This document shows, piece after piece, positions 1 to 15,280 of a DNA stretch of 64,000 bases. The position numbers were made by a program, and so were the translations under genes. The DNA is taken from assembly GCF_036884295.1 (NCBI RefSeq), contig NZ_CP145608.1:186001-250000 (forward strand), written 5' to 3'. A model generated the notes under the pieces. It saw only the letters and a list, made by a program, of their open reading frames with translations, was not told where the DNA came from and searched no databases. Within the stretch, counting starts at the first letter, position 1. Every line of letters starts with the position of its first letter. Source of the DNA: Brochothrix thermosphacta DSM 20171 = FSL F6-1036 (GTDB lineage Bacteria > Bacillota > Bacilli > Lactobacillales > Listeriaceae).

Positions 1-5
1 AAGCT

Positions 6-27
6 TCCCCATAAGGGGTGTTTTTTC
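6..27 (+). terminator. Terminator at left edge
   Basis: A short GC stem (CCCC, loop ATAA, GGGG, about 7-17) is followed by TGTTTTTT. It would end transcription of a gene lying outside the window to the left; in Bacillus-type order rho-rpmE precede tdk. The stem is short, so efficiency is uncertain. Confidence 0.5.
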
Positions 28-31
28 TCTT

Positions 32-350
32 TCAGCATTTTTAGCTCGGTGTCACTCATTGTTGTATCTGCGCTTGCTTAATCACATACAGTAAGTATGT
101 TCATGTCGCATTGCTCGATACGCCGCGATTGCCATCCGAGCTAAAAACGCTGATTATAGAAAGTGTTGTCATCGCTTAGTGTTGTATCTGCGCTTGCTTA
201 ATCACATACAGTAAGTATGTTCATGTCGCAGTGCGCGATACGCCGCGATTGCCATCCGAGCTAAAACGCTGATTATAGAAAGTGTTGTCGTCGCTTAGTG
301 TTGTATCTGCGCTTGCTCGATAGGCTACGATTGTTATTTGAGCTAAAGCT
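32..350. repeat. Tandem 120-bp repeats with palindromic ends
   Basis: The stretch 61-180 is repeated almost exactly at 181-299 (about 120-bp period), with a degenerate third copy at about 299-350. The arm 32-49 is the reverse complement (17/18) of 136-153, so the first copy is a 122-bp element with inverted ends. No coding potential is visible. It could be a small non-autonomous mobile repeat or a structured intergenic repeat. It fills the gap upstream of tdk. Confidence 0.8.
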
Positions 351-416
351 GTTGATCATTGTGAAAAAAAGGACGAACATTTTTTAAAGAGAGTAGTTAT
401 CTTTTGCTATAGCTTG

Positions 417-422
417 TATAAT
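417..422 (+). promoter_or_regulatory. Candidate -10 box of tdk
   Basis: A perfect TATAAT lies 39 bases before the tdk start. The -35 position (TAGTTA, 394-399, spacing 17) is poor, so this is only a candidate promoter. Confidence 0.35.
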
Positions 423-460
423 AAATAAGGTAGATATTTTATAAATAAGGGGTAGAGTTG

Positions 461-1033
461 ATGGCACAATTATTTTTCAGATATGGTGCAATGAATAGTG
501 GCAAGACGATTGAAATTTTAAAAGTTGCGCATAACTATGAAGAGCAACACAAAAAAGTGTTAATTTTAACATCGAGCGTAGATGATCGCGACGGGGTAGG
601 TTATGTTTCTAGTCGTATTGGCATGAAGCGTGAAGCGATTGCAGTTGGAGCGAATACTGATATTTATGAATTGGTAAATGCTTTAGATGAAAAGATATAT
701 TGTGTGCTATTCGATGAATCTCAATTTGTAACAAAACAACACGTGGAACAAATGGCTCGTGTCGTAGATGAATTGAAAATACCAGTGATGTGTTTTGGTT
801 TGAAAAACGATTCGCGTAACGAATTGTTTGAAGGATCGAAGTATTTATTAGTCTATGCTGATAAAATAGAAGAAATAAAAACAATTTGTTGGTTCTGTGA
901 AAAAAAAGCGATTATGAACTTACGTATTAATGCAGATGGTACACCGAATTATGGTGGTGAACAAATTCATATTGCAGGCAATGAAAGTTATTATCCCGTT
1001 TGTCGACGTTGTTATAAAAACCCGAAATTGTAG
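461..1033 (+). CDS. tdk: Thymidine kinase
   Basis: Type II thymidine kinase of 190 residues, which phosphorylates thymidine with ATP in the pyrimidine salvage pathway. The N-terminus carries a P-loop (GAMNSGKT) and an FDESQF Walker-B-type motif near residue 85. The C-terminal zinc lasso is intact, with a CWFC pair and a CRRC pair. I chose ATG 461 rather than the adjacent TTG 458 because AAGGGG at 447-452 is well spaced from it. It lies 19 bases before prfA and probably shares its transcript. Length is normal for the family. Confidence 0.96.
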   Translation: MAQLFFRYGAMNSGKTIEILKVAHNYEEQHKKVLILTSSVDDRDGVGYVSSRIGMKREAIAVGANTDIYELVNALDEKIYCVLFDESQFVTKQHVEQMARVVDELKIPVMCFGLKNDSRNELFEGSKYLLVYADKIEEIKTICWFCEKKAIMNLRINADGTPNYGGEQIHIAGNESYYPVCRRCYKNPKL

Positions 1034-1052
1034 AAAAAGGAGCGATTAGATA

Positions 1053-2123
1053 ATGTATGATCGATTACAGATGGTGGAAGATCGTTATGAATCACTCAAT
1101 GAATTATTGAGTGATCCAGCGGTAACAAGTGATACAAATAAATTGCGTGATTATTCGAAAGAGCAATCATCAATTGCTGAAACGGTTCGAGTTTACCGTC
1201 GTTATAAGGAAGTGCAAGAACAATTAGCAGGCGCAAAAGAGATGTTTAATGAGAAATTAGATGATGAAATGCGCGAAATGGTAAAAATGGAAGTAGCGGA
1301 ACTTGTGGAAGAAAATAGCGAGTTAGAGCAATCGCTTAAAATTCTATTATTACCAAAAGATCCCAATGATGATAAAAACGTTATTATTGAAATTCGTGGT
1401 GCAGCTGGTGGAGATGAAGCGGCGTTATTTGCCGGTGATTTATTTAATATGTATGCACGTTATGTTGAAAGTAAAGGCTGGAAAATTGAAGTGCTTGATT
1501 CAAACGAAACGGGCGTTGGGGGCTACAAGGAGGTATCAGCGATGATTACCGGCCAAGGTGCTTACTCTCGATTGAAGTATGAAAATGGCGCACACCGCGT
1601 ACAACGTGTACCTGAGACTGAATCTGGTGGTCGTATCCATACGTCAACTGCAACGGTGGCTGTAATGCCTGAAGCAGAAGAAGTAGATATTGAAATTGCT
1701 GATAATGATGTGCGTGTTGATATTTATCATGCAAGTGGCGCGGGTGGGCAACATGTTAATAAGACAGCATCAGCTGTTCGTTTAACTCACCTTCCGACAG
1801 GGATTGCTGTAGCGATGCAAGATGAGCGTTCACAGCTTAAGAACCGTGAAAAAGCATTTAAAGTATTACGTGCGCGTGTATATGATAAAATTTCATCTGA
1901 AATTCAAAGTGAAATCGATCAAAATCGTAAATCTGCTATTGGTACAGGTGACCGTTCAGAGCGTATTCGTACGTATAACTTCCCGCAAAATCGTGTAACA
2001 GATCACCGTATTGGATTAACAATTCAAAAATTAGATCAAATTTTAACGGGTAAAATTGATGAGTTTATCGATGCTTTAATTATGGAAGATCAAACAAGTA
2101 AACTTGAAAGCCTAACGAATTAA
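1053..2123 (+). CDS. prfA: Peptide chain release factor 1
   Basis: RF1, 356 residues, recognises UAA and UAG stop codons and triggers peptidyl-tRNA hydrolysis. The codon-recognition tripeptide region reads VPETES and the catalytic GGQ loop ([10 protein letters not shown]) lies near residue 232. The N-terminal third is the usual helical domain. The start has an AAGGAG ribosome site. The stop codon overlaps the prmC start by one base, giving tight coupling with the enzyme that methylates its GGQ glutamine. Confidence 0.97.
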   Translation: MYDRLQMVEDRYESLNELLSDPAVTSDTNKLRDYSKEQSSIAETVRVYRRYKEVQEQLAGAKEMFNEKLDDEMREMVKMEVAELVEENSELEQSLKILLLPKDPNDDKNVIIEIRGAAGGDEAALFAGDLFNMYARYVESKGWKIEVLDSNETGVGGYKEVSAMITGQGAYSRLKYENGAHRVQRVPETESGGRIHTSTATVAVMPEAEEVDIEIADNDVRVDIYHASGAGGQHVNKTASAVRLTHLPTGIAVAMQDERSQLKNREKAFKVLRARVYDKISSEIQSEIDQNRKSAIGTGDRSERIRTYNFPQNRVTDHRIGLTIQKLDQILTGKIDEFIDALIMEDQTSKLESLTN

Positions 2124-2965
2124 TGAAAGTGACAGAGTGGCTCGCCCAAGCCAAAGCCACTTTGCAGACAGCTGAGTTAGAGCCTGTTATTTCTGAGGTG
2201 TTAATGCAACGGCAAATGGGTTGGACAAAAACACAGATGGTGTTGTCGAGACATGAATTAGTGCCAACGACAGTGCTTGCTATGCTAGATGAACAATTAT
2301 CGCGTGCGCTGGCTGGTGAACCCGTTCAATATATCACGGGTGAAGAAGTTTTTTATGACCGTGTTTTTTCTGTGAGTGAGGCGGTTCTGATTCCGCGACC
2401 CGAAACAGAAGAATTGGTCGAGCATGTATTATCAGTGTTGAAAAAATTTCCTGACGATGCACGTGTGGTGGATGTGGGCACCGGCAGTGGTGCAATTGCG
2501 ATTACATTAAAAAAAGAACAACCGACATTGCGCGTTTTTGCGTCGGACATTTCTGTTGAAGCGCTTGCTGTGGCTGAAAAAAATGCGCAAACATTGGCAG
2601 CAGAAATTACATTTGTTCAAGGTGATTTATTGCAGCCGTTGATTGATAGTGGTGAAAAATTTGATGTTGTTGTTTCGAATCCGCCTTACATCGCTTATTC
2701 GGAAACGGATGTTATGGATGTTTCGGTGATAGAGTACGAACCACATCTTGCGCTCTTTGCAGAGAATGACGGGCTCGCTTTATATCAACGATTGATTCAA
2801 CAGTTACCCTCTTGTTTGAAAAAGGGTGGCGTTGCAGCTTTTGAAATTGGTTACCATCAGGGTGAAGCGATAAAATCAGCGTTAGCCGAGGCTTATCCAC
2901 AAGCAAAAATAGCAGTGGTGAAAGACTTGTCAGGGAATGACCGTGTGGTATTGATGGAAACATAG
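2123..2965 (+). CDS. prmC: Release factor glutamine methyltransferase
   Basis: PrmC/HemK, 280 residues, methylates the GGQ glutamine of release factors using S-adenosylmethionine. The SAM-binding motif VVDVGTGSGAIAI lies near residue 115 and the substrate-glutamine motif SNPPY near residue 188. The start ATG shares a base with the prfA stop, a conserved arrangement that supports translational coupling. A hairpin terminator follows. Confidence 0.95.
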   Translation: MKVTEWLAQAKATLQTAELEPVISEVLMQRQMGWTKTQMVLSRHELVPTTVLAMLDEQLSRALAGEPVQYITGEEVFYDRVFSVSEAVLIPRPETEELVEHVLSVLKKFPDDARVVDVGTGSGAIAITLKKEQPTLRVFASDISVEALAVAEKNAQTLAAEITFVQGDLLQPLIDSGEKFDVVVSNPPYIAYSETDVMDVSVIEYEPHLALFAENDGLALYQRLIQQLPSCLKKGGVAAFEIGYHQGEAIKSALAEAYPQAKIAVVKDLSGNDRVVLMET

Positions 2966-3062
2966 AAGCGTAAGGTCAGTGTGTTTGGCTTAATCACGCG
3001 TTTGTAAATAATTATCGCAGTTAAGAAGAGGTAAAACAGTTTTTCTTATTTTTAGATACTTA

Positions 3063-3094
3063 CTAAGGTTAGGGCGTGCCCTGACCTTTTAATT
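3063..3094 (+). terminator. Terminator after prmC
   Basis: An 11-bp near-perfect stem (AAGGTTAGGGC / GCCCTGACCTT, 3065-3088) with a two-base loop is followed by TTTTAATTT. It ends the tdk-prfA-prmC transcript. Confidence 0.8.
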
Positions 3095-3120
3095 TATAAA
3101 AAAATAACGATACCAACAAG

Positions 3121-3322
3121 TTATCCACAGTTTATAAACAGTTCAATCGCTCTAAAGTGCCTTTATTACAGTAGAAACGATGTAATGAAAATGTAATATA
3201 AAAAAGTTGTTGATAGTTATCCCTTTATTACCAGTGACTTTAAAGGTTATGCACATAGTTATCAACAAAAAACACACATTGACAAAATTGTTATCCACAG
3301 TCTGTGCATAAGCTGTGTGTAT
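3121..3322. promoter_or_regulatory. DnaA-box cluster upstream of ywlC
   Basis: Four sites match the DnaA box TTATNCACA exactly: 3121-3129 (+, TTATCCACA), 3247-3255 (+, TTATGCACA), 3291-3299 (+, TTATCCACA) and 3303-3311 (reverse, TGTGCATAA). Three more have one mismatch: 3208-3216 (reverse), 3259-3267 (TTATCAACA) and 3314-3322 (reverse). The following 3330-3480 is very AT-rich. DnaA-bound box clusters outside oriC are known in Bacillus subtilis, and as I recall one lies at ywlC, the orthologue of the next gene. The cluster probably titrates DnaA or mediates DnaA control of ywlC. Confidence 0.85.
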
Positions 3323-3490
3323 CATGGTATTTAAAAAAAGGTTGAAGTGTATTTGGATGTTAATGTTCGCTTTTAAATCATTTTAAATCAATTTATAATG
3401 TTTTAAAGAGTTATTATAACTTAAAGACGAACGATTTCCGTTATTTTTGCTGAAAAATAAACATTAAGTTAATAAAATGCTATTTTTATA

Positions 3491-3519
3491 GTGACAAAAG
3501 CGTTGCTCATCGTTACAAT
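3491..3519 (+). promoter_or_regulatory. Promoter of ywlC
   Basis: GTGACA at 3491-3496 and TACAAT at 3514-3519 are separated by 17 bases, a good vegetative sigma-A promoter just downstream of the DnaA boxes. Confidence 0.65.
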
Positions 3520-3540
3520 AGAAACTATATGAAGGGATGT

Positions 3541-4578
3541 ATGAAAATGAAAACGTCATTTAAAGAAGCAACAACGACTGATATTGATGCTGCGGCTGTG
3601 CTCTTGCAAGAAGGAGAGTTAGTGGCATTTCCGACCGAAACGGTTTATGGTTTAGGTGGTGATGCAACAGTATCGGATAGTGTGAAAAAAATATACGAAG
3701 CAAAAGGTCGTCCATCGGATAATCCATTGATTGTGCATGTGGCAGAACGCACGCAGTTAGATGCGTTTGTGACTGACGTTTCTGATGAGGCTCAACGTTT
3801 AATGGATGCTTTTTGGCCAGGGCCACTCACTATTTTGTTGCCAGTTAAAGAAGGGGCGTTAGCACCAGAAGTAACCGCAGGTCTATCGACGGTTGCTGTG
3901 AGAATACCTTCTCATCCTGTTGCTTTGGCGATTTTGAAAGCTGCGGATCTACCTATCGCAGCGCCTAGTGCGAATACATCGGGTAAACCTTCACCAACCA
4001 AAGCAAGTCATGTGAAAGAAGATTTAGCGGGACGCATCGCCTGTATCATTGATGGCGGTACGACGGGCGTAGGTGTCGAATCGACCGTTTTAGATTGCTC
4101 AGGCTCACAACCTGTTATTTTACGACCAGGCGGAGTAACAAAAGAAGCCTTGGAAAATGTTGTGGGACCTGTATTAACAGATGTGGCGCTCAAGCAAACG
4201 ACGGCGGCACCCAAAGCGCCGGGAATGAAATATACACATTACGCCCCAGTAGCGCCAGCTTATCTAGTTGATGGGACGACGGATTACTTCCAAGCCTGCA
4301 TTCGCCTGTTTCAATTAGAAGGTGAGGTTGTTGGCGTTTTGGCGACAACAGAAACCCTTGCAGATCTGGATGCTGATGTTAAAGTGTCCTGTGGTACGCA
4401 ATCTGATTTAGCGAGTATTGCGGCGGAGCTTTATGATGGTTTACGAACGTTCAATCATCATGAAGAAGTCACTGTTATATTAGCAGAAACATATGCGGAA
4501 GCAGGCATTGGTCAAGCCATTATGAATCGTTTAGAAAAAGCGGCCGGTCACCGTTATCTTCGTGCGACCGATCGTTAA
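3541..4578 (+). CDS. ywlC: Threonylcarbamoyl-AMP synthase (Sua5/YwlC)
   Basis: Makes threonylcarbamoyl-AMP from threonine, bicarbonate and ATP for t6A modification of ANN-decoding tRNAs. The YrdC domain fills residues 1-200 (FPTETVYGLGGDA, KGRPSDNPLI, SANTSGKPSPT motifs) and a Sua5 C-terminal domain follows (APGMKYTHYAP linker near 235), so this is the long Sua5 type of about 345 residues rather than short TsaC. Three ATGs (3529, 3541, 3547) are possible. I prefer 3541 because GAAGGGA at 3531-3537 would serve it, while that site overlaps the first ATG. It has its own promoter behind a DnaA-box cluster. Confidence 0.93.
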   Translation: MKMKTSFKEATTTDIDAAAVLLQEGELVAFPTETVYGLGGDATVSDSVKKIYEAKGRPSDNPLIVHVAERTQLDAFVTDVSDEAQRLMDAFWPGPLTILLPVKEGALAPEVTAGLSTVAVRIPSHPVALAILKAADLPIAAPSANTSGKPSPTKASHVKEDLAGRIACIIDGGTTGVGVESTVLDCSGSQPVILRPGGVTKEALENVVGPVLTDVALKQTTAAPKAPGMKYTHYAPVAPAYLVDGTTDYFQACIRLFQLEGEVVGVLATTETLADLDADVKVSCGTQSDLASIAAELYDGLRTFNHHEEVTVILAETYAEAGIGQAIMNRLEKAAGHRYLRATDR

Positions 4579-4664
4579 AGTAAAGTAATCCAAGAAAATC
4601 TTCTTGTTACTATAGATAGCAATTAAACGCTCACGAGGCGTAATCCTAAGGAGGAACATATTAT

Positions 4665-5900
4665 ATGTCAATTTTATCGCATTCTGATTCAGCTGTTTTT
4701 GAAGGGATTCAACAGGAAAAATCACGTCAACGTGCAAAGATAGAACTTATTGCCTCTGAAAATTTTGTTAGCCAAGCTGTAATGGAAGCTCAAGGGTCTG
4801 TATTAACAAACAAGTATGCGGAAGGGTATCCGGGTCGTCGTTTTTATGGCGGTTGTGAACATGTTGATGTCGTTGAAGATATTGCGCGTGATCGTGCTAA
4901 GGAACTTTTTGGTGCTGAACATGCAAACGTTCAACCCCATTCAGGTGCACAAGCAAACATGACAGTTTACTTTGCGGTATTGGAACCTGGTGATACAGTG
5001 TTAGGCATGAACTTGGCTCACGGTGGTCACTTAACTCATGGAAGTCCTGTTAACTTCAGTGGGAAATACTATAATATTGCTGCCTATGGTGTTGATCCTG
5101 AAACGAAAGAAATTGATTATAATGACGTGCGTGAAAAAGCGTTAGCAAATAAACCGAAAATGATTATTGCAGGGGCAAGTGCTTATCCTCGTGCAATTGA
5201 CTTTAAAAAATTTCGTGATATCGCAGATGAAGTAGGGGCATATTTGATGGTAGATATGGCTCATATTGCAGGTCTTATTGCTGCGGGTGAACATGAAAAT
5301 CCAGTGCCATATGCGGATTTTGTCACCTCAACAACGCATAAAACACTTCGTGGACCTCGAGGTGGTTTGATTTTATGTAAGGAAGAATATGCTAAAATCA
5401 TTGATAAGACATTATTCCCTGGCGTTCAAGGTGGGCCATTAATGCATGTTATCGCAGCGAAAGCTGTTGCATTTGGTGAGGCTCTGCAACCAGATTTTAA
5501 AGATTACGCAAAACAAGTCATTGTGAATGCGAAGGCAATTGCAAAAGCGCTTCAAACGGAAGGTGGCGAAATTTTAACAGGTGGTACTGATAACCACTTG
5601 TTGTTATTGGACACACGTTCGTTTGATTTAACAGGTAAAGAAGCGGAGCATATTTTAGACGCTGTAGGTATTACAACGAATAAAAATGCGATCCCGTTTG
5701 ATCCGGCAAGTCCGTTTATTACTAGTGGTGTTCGTATTGGCTCAGCCGCTATTACTTCACGCGGTTTTGATGAAGAAGCGTCATACAAAATTGGTGAGTT
5801 AATCGCGAAATCATTGCGTAACCCAACAGATGAAGCGATTCAAGCAGAAGTGGCGAAAGATGTTCTTGCATTAACAGATTCATTCCCGCTTTACGAATAA
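4665..5900 (+). CDS. glyA: Serine hydroxymethyltransferase
   Basis: PLP enzyme, 411 residues, that interconverts serine and glycine with tetrahydrofolate and so feeds one-carbon units. The PLP lysine lies in [13 protein letters not shown] near residue 227, and the N-terminal [11 protein letters not shown] signature is intact. An AAGGAGG site precedes ATG 4665. The short gap from ywlC holds a small hairpin (about 4587-4613) without a T-run, so readthrough from ywlC is possible. A hairpin terminator follows. Confidence 0.97.
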   Translation: MSILSHSDSAVFEGIQQEKSRQRAKIELIASENFVSQAVMEAQGSVLTNKYAEGYPGRRFYGGCEHVDVVEDIARDRAKELFGAEHANVQPHSGAQANMTVYFAVLEPGDTVLGMNLAHGGHLTHGSPVNFSGKYYNIAAYGVDPETKEIDYNDVREKALANKPKMIIAGASAYPRAIDFKKFRDIADEVGAYLMVDMAHIAGLIAAGEHENPVPYADFVTSTTHKTLRGPRGGLILCKEEYAKIIDKTLFPGVQGGPLMHVIAAKAVAFGEALQPDFKDYAKQVIVNAKAIAKALQTEGGEILTGGTDNHLLLLDTRSFDLTGKEAEHILDAVGITTNKNAIPFDPASPFITSGVRIGSAAITSRGFDEEASYKIGELIAKSLRNPTDEAIQAEVAKDVLALTDSFPLYE

Positions 5901-5956
5901 AGAGTAACGTTATGCGTTTTATTCAGTTTTTGTGTAGCTTATTTGATTAAAAATAT

Positions 5957-6010
5957 TCCAGCATTTTGGTACAGTCATGATGATTGTAAGGAAGTGCTGG
6001 GATTTTATTG
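5957..6010 (+). terminator. Terminator-like hairpin after glyA
   Basis: CCAGCATTTT and AAGTGCTGG arms, with an inner TACAGTCA/GATTGTA pairing, form a long hairpin followed by GATTTTATTG. The T-run is weak. Confidence 0.55.
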
Positions 6011-6095
6011 TGCACACAATGTCGCAATGTAATTGTTTTTATATGATTAAGAACCGTATTTAAAGTGTTTTTTTCTGTTTGAAAAAAGAATTTCA

Positions 6096-6125
6096 TTAGA
6101 CAAATGCGAGCTTTCTCTATACAAT
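6096..6125 (+). promoter_or_regulatory. Promoter of upp
   Basis: TTAGAC at 6096-6101 and TACAAT at 6120-6125 with 18-base spacing lie 37 bases before the upp start codon. Confidence 0.55.
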
Positions 6126-6161
6126 AGAAAAGAAGTTTATTAGTGAACGGAGGAATTATTA

Positions 6162-6797
6162 ATGGGAATAGGACAAGTACATGTAATGGATCATCCATTG
6201 ATCCAACACAAGTTAACAATTATTCGTGATAAAGCAACGGGGACAAAGGTTTTCAGGGAAGTTGCTGATGAGATTGCAATGTTGATGGCGTATGAAATTA
6301 CACGTGATTTAGAGTTAGAAGATACAATGGTGGAAACGCCAGTTGTAACTGCAAAAGCAAAAACATTATCAGGTAAAAAATTAGGTGTTGTTCCAATTTT
6401 ACGTGCAGGACTTGGTATGGTTGAAGGTGTTGTGAATATGATTCCAGCAGCTAAAGTAGGTCACATTGGTATGTATCGTGACGAAACAACGTTTGAGCCG
6501 GTAGAATACTTTATTAAAATGCCGTCAGATATTAGCGAACGTACATTGATTGTTGTTGATCCAATGTTAGCTACAGGTGGATCTGCTATCTTAGCAATGG
6601 ATGCATTGAAAAAACGTGGTGCAACTAATATTAAATTTATGTGTATGGTTGCGGCTCCTGAAGGTGTTAAAGCTTTACAAGAAAAACATCCAGATGTAGA
6701 TATTTATATCGCTGCATTAGATGAAGGTCTAAATGAAGATGGTTACATCGTACCTGGTTTGGGCGATGCTGGCGATCGTCTTTTCGGAACGAAATAA
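6162..6797 (+). CDS. upp: Uracil phosphoribosyltransferase
   Basis: Converts uracil and PRPP to UMP in pyrimidine salvage; 211 residues, close to the usual 209. The PRPP loop ([11 protein letters not shown]) is at about residues 130-140 and the uracil-binding C-terminal segment ([12 protein letters not shown]) is intact. A GGAGG site precedes ATG 6162. It is followed one base after its stop by mnaA, a pairing I also recall from Listeria. Confidence 0.97.
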   Translation: MGIGQVHVMDHPLIQHKLTIIRDKATGTKVFREVADEIAMLMAYEITRDLELEDTMVETPVVTAKAKTLSGKKLGVVPILRAGLGMVEGVVNMIPAAKVGHIGMYRDETTFEPVEYFIKMPSDISERTLIVVDPMLATGGSAILAMDALKKRGATNIKFMCMVAAPEGVKALQEKHPDVDIYIAALDEGLNEDGYIVPGLGDAGDRLFGTK

Positions 6798-6798
6798 T

Positions 6799-7947
6799 AT
6801 GGTGAATCCGGTGAAAAAACTCAAGGTCATGCCGATTTTCGGAACGCGTCCAGAAGCTATTAAAATGGCGCCCGTTATTGCAGCACTAAAGCGCTTTTCG
6901 GATATTGAAACGGTTGTAACAGTAACAGCACAACATCGTCAAATGCTCGATCAAGTACTGGAGATTTTTGATATTCACCCCACACACGATTTAGACATCA
7001 TGCAAGATAAACAGACATTAAGTGGTATCACAAGTCGAGCATTACTCGGATTAGAAGAAGTTATCGCTGCTGAAAAACCAGATATTATTTTGGTTCATGG
7101 TGATACGACAACTACTTTTTCGGCTTCGCTTGCCGCTTTTTATCAACAAGTTAAGGTGGGTCATGTCGAAGCAGGGCTACGTACGTACCAAAAGTACTCG
7201 CCTTTCCCAGAAGAAGTGAATCGCCAAATGACATCTGTTTTGACAGATATTCATTTTGCACCAACGCAACAAGCACACGATAACCTCATTAGTGAAAATA
7301 TTCCGGCTGATAACGTTTATATTACGGGTAATACTGTGATTGATGCTTTGGAAACGACAGTTACCGAAGAGTATCATCATCCTGTATTGACGGAGTTAAA
7401 CGGTGCGCCTTATATTTTGTTGACCACACATCGTCGCGAAAATTTAGGTGAACCAATGAAACGTATTTTCCGAGCGGTACAGGGAATTTTAACAGCACGT
7501 GAGGATGTGCATATTGTTTTTCCAATTCATCTTAACCCAGTGATCCGTCAAATGGCGGAAGAGATATTGGGCGATAATAAACGTGTACATTTGATTAAAC
7601 CACTAGACGTATTTGATTTCCATAATCTTGCTTATCGCTCGAAATTGATTATGACAGATTCGGGTGGTGTTCAAGAAGAAGCGCCAAGTTTAGATGTCCC
7701 TGTTCTGGTGTTACGTGATACAACAGAGCGTCCAGAAGGCATTGAAGCAGGCACTTTGAAATTAGTAGGTACTGATGAAGCTTTAATTTTATCTGAAGCA
7801 CTGCATTTGCTGAATGATGAAGAAGCGTATTCAAAAATGGCGACGATTCAAAATCCTTATGGTGATGGGAAAGCTTCGGAACGTATCGTAGAAATTATAC
7901 GTTATGAATTTGGACAGCAATCCGAAAAACCACAAGAATTTTTATAA
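6799..7947 (+). CDS. mnaA: UDP-N-acetylglucosamine 2-epimerase
   Basis: Non-hydrolysing UDP-GlcNAc 2-epimerase (WecB/MnaA), 382 residues, that supplies UDP-ManNAc. Family motifs are clear: FGTRPEAIKMAP at the N-terminus, HGDTTTTF, GHVEAGLRT, HRRENLGEP and DSGGVQEEAPS. The start is uncertain: ATG 6799, GTG 6802 and GTG 6811 are all in frame and no strong ribosome site is visible, so coupling to upp is likely. Its product is the donor for TagA at 19.4 kb, so it belongs functionally with the teichoic acid linkage genes in this window. Confidence 0.94.
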   Translation: MVNPVKKLKVMPIFGTRPEAIKMAPVIAALKRFSDIETVVTVTAQHRQMLDQVLEIFDIHPTHDLDIMQDKQTLSGITSRALLGLEEVIAAEKPDIILVHGDTTTTFSASLAAFYQQVKVGHVEAGLRTYQKYSPFPEEVNRQMTSVLTDIHFAPTQQAHDNLISENIPADNVYITGNTVIDALETTVTEEYHHPVLTELNGAPYILLTTHRRENLGEPMKRIFRAVQGILTAREDVHIVFPIHLNPVIRQMAEEILGDNKRVHLIKPLDVFDFHNLAYRSKLIMTDSGGVQEEAPSLDVPVLVLRDTTERPEGIEAGTLKLVGTDEALILSEALHLLNDEEAYSKMATIQNPYGDGKASERIVEIIRYEFGQQSEKPQEFL

Positions 7948-7951
7948 AAAT

Positions 7952-7992
7952 AAAGGATGGTAAGCTACTTGTTAGCTACCATCCTTTTGTTT
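7952..7992 (+). terminator. Terminator after mnaA
   Basis: AAAGGATGGTAAGC pairs with GCTACCATCCTTT and is followed by TGTTT. It is a convincing stem that ends the upp-mnaA transcript. Confidence 0.8.
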
Positions 7993-9237
<1,245 letters not shown>

Positions 9238-9263
9238 TTTTAAACAGTAAGTGAACACAATGA

Positions 9264-9524
<261 letters not shown>

Positions 9525-9582
9525 TTAGAGTATACACTTTTATATTTGAAATTAATTAGTAATTGAAAGGAGTGGACTGCTC

Positions 9583-10101
9583 GTGTTAGGAACACAATTT
9601 ACCATTGGTGCGGCAAAAGGCGTGATGTGGGGAGATGCAATCTTCCTAATCATAAGTTTCGTACTCTTACTTATTTTGATTCGAATCTTTGCTTGGAAAC
9701 CGTTAATGGATATGATGAAAAAACGTGAAGAACATATCGCTGCCGAAATCGACAATGCTGAAAACGCACGTGTTGAATCAGCAGCTATACTTGAAGAACA
9801 ACGTCAAGCGTTAAAAGCGGCACGTGTTGAAGCGCATGAATTAATTGATAGTGCAAAACATCAAGGCGTTTTAGAACGTGAAAAAATTGTTGCTGCTGCA
9901 AAAGAAGAAGCAACACGCTTATACAACGAGGCGAAAGCTGACATCAATAGCGAACGAGAAAAAGCTGTTGCGGAAGTACGTGGACAAGTTGCCAATCTTT
10001 CAGTCTTAATTGCGTCTAAAGTAATTGAGAAAAACCTGAATGAAGCGGATCAAAGCGAACTCGTAGCAAGTTATATTGATGGGTTAGGAGATACTAAATG
10101 A
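9583..10101 (+). CDS. atpF: ATP synthase Fo subunit b
   Basis: Peripheral stalk subunit of 172 residues: one N-terminal membrane helix (about residues 17-36) followed by a long charged alpha helix rich in Glu, Ala and Arg that dimerises and reaches F1. It starts with GTG 9583 behind AAAGGAGTG. The last four bases overlap atpH (ATGA), giving coupled translation of the two stalk subunits. Confidence 0.95.
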   Translation: MLGTQFTIGAAKGVMWGDAIFLIISFVLLLILIRIFAWKPLMDMMKKREEHIAAEIDNAENARVESAAILEEQRQALKAARVEAHELIDSAKHQGVLEREKIVAAAKEEATRLYNEAKADINSEREKAVAEVRGQVANLSVLIASKVIEKNLNEADQSELVASYIDGLGDTK

Positions 10102-10640
10102 GTGTAAACATTGGGATTGCTAACCGTTACAGTATGGCACTTTTGGAAGTTGCAAAAGAAAGAGACAACGTTCAAGAGTTAACTGCTGAAGTAACAGCAG
10201 TCAAGGATATTCTTGGTCAAAATCCTGAATTCATCTCTTTTTTATCTTCACCAGCAGTGTCAATGAAAACAAAAAAAGAAGCCGTTAAGGCAGCTTTTGA
10301 ATCAGCGGATGACGTTGTGTCAAACCTGATCTATGTATTGATTGATAACAAGCGTGCAGGACTTTTGCTAACAATTATCGACCATTATATTTCGAGCGTC
10401 AACGCTTACTTAAACGTAGGCGAGGCAGACGTTTATTCTGTTGTGGAATTATCTGAAGCAGAAGAAGCGAAACTTGCTGACGCATTTGCGAAATTTACTA
10501 ACAATAAACAAATGATCTTGCGTAAGCACATTGATGCTTCACTAATCGGCGGCGTTAAAGTTGTTATGGGTAGTGTGGTTTATGATGGAAGTTTACGTTC
10601 TAAATTAAATGGTTTAGCACATCAAATTAAGATGTCATAA
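10098..10640 (+). CDS. atpH: ATP synthase F1 subunit delta
   Basis: Delta subunit, 180 residues, that connects the b-dimer to the top of the alpha-beta hexamer. N-terminal motif [13 protein letters not shown] and C-terminal [14 protein letters not shown] match the OSCP/delta family. The start overlaps atpF by four bases. Confidence 0.95.
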   Translation: MSVNIGIANRYSMALLEVAKERDNVQELTAEVTAVKDILGQNPEFISFLSSPAVSMKTKKEAVKAAFESADDVVSNLIYVLIDNKRAGLLLTIIDHYISSVNAYLNVGEADVYSVVELSEAEEAKLADAFAKFTNNKQMILRKHIDASLIGGVKVVMGSVVYDGSLRSKLNGLAHQIKMS

Positions 10641-10662
10641 TAGCCGTGAGAGGTGAGACTAA

Positions 10663-12174
<1,512 letters not shown>

Positions 12175-12207
12175 AAACTGGAAGCAGCAAACATGAAAAG
12201 GTGGTGA

Positions 12208-14507
<2,300 letters not shown>

Positions 14508-14532
14508 GACCTCAATAACAGCCTCATTTTAA

Positions 14533-14952
<420 letters not shown>

Positions 14953-14954
14953 TT

Positions 14955-14992
14955 AAAAAAACTGAAGGGCTTTTGCCTTTCAGTTTTTTTTG
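14955..14992 (+). terminator. Terminator of atp operon
   Basis: AAAAACTGAAGGGC and GCCTTTCAGTTTTTTTT form a near-perfect stem with a TTTT loop and a long T-run. Confidence 0.93.
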
Positions 14993-15240
14993 CATACAAT
15001 TGTATAAAATCGCCAGATAATGAGCACCTTTAAACAGAGGGCTGTTAAAAATTTCACGTGTCATTTTATGCTATTTTACGATATTATTGAAAAAACCGTT
15101 ATTTTTTCATAAAAATAAGCACCAATGAAGATTCGTTCATGTTATAAAGTGGAGAACCATAAGGTTTTGAGATAGTTAATGTGATTGAAATAATAATTCT
15201 GTCAAACAGTTATGTATTTTTGTAAATAGATTGGAATTTT
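14993..15240. other. Non-coding gap after atp operon
   Basis: AT-rich sequence between the atp terminator and the ywzB promoter. I see no gene or clear structured element in it. Confidence 0.5.
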
Positions 15241-15249
15241 TGCTATAAT
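15241..15249 (+). promoter_or_regulatory. Extended -10 promoter of ywzB
   Basis: TGCTATAAT is an extended -10 (TGn plus perfect TATAAT) 32 bases before the ywzB start. No good -35 is needed or seen (TGTAAA at 15221-15226). Confidence 0.6.
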
Positions 15250-15280
15250 AAAGGTTGTATAGAAGGAGGTTTTGCAAAAA

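Noticed and set aside
3360..3435. PurR box pair near ywlC/glyA
   Set aside because: TGTTCG and CGAACG halves exist but are about 60 bases apart and poorly matched, unlike the 16-17-base spacing of PurBoxes.
3121..3480. Chromosomal origin of replication
   Set aside because: DnaA boxes and AT-rich DNA are present, but dnaA, dnaN and rpmH are absent and the surrounding genes are those of the ywlC locus. A titration or regulatory cluster is more likely.
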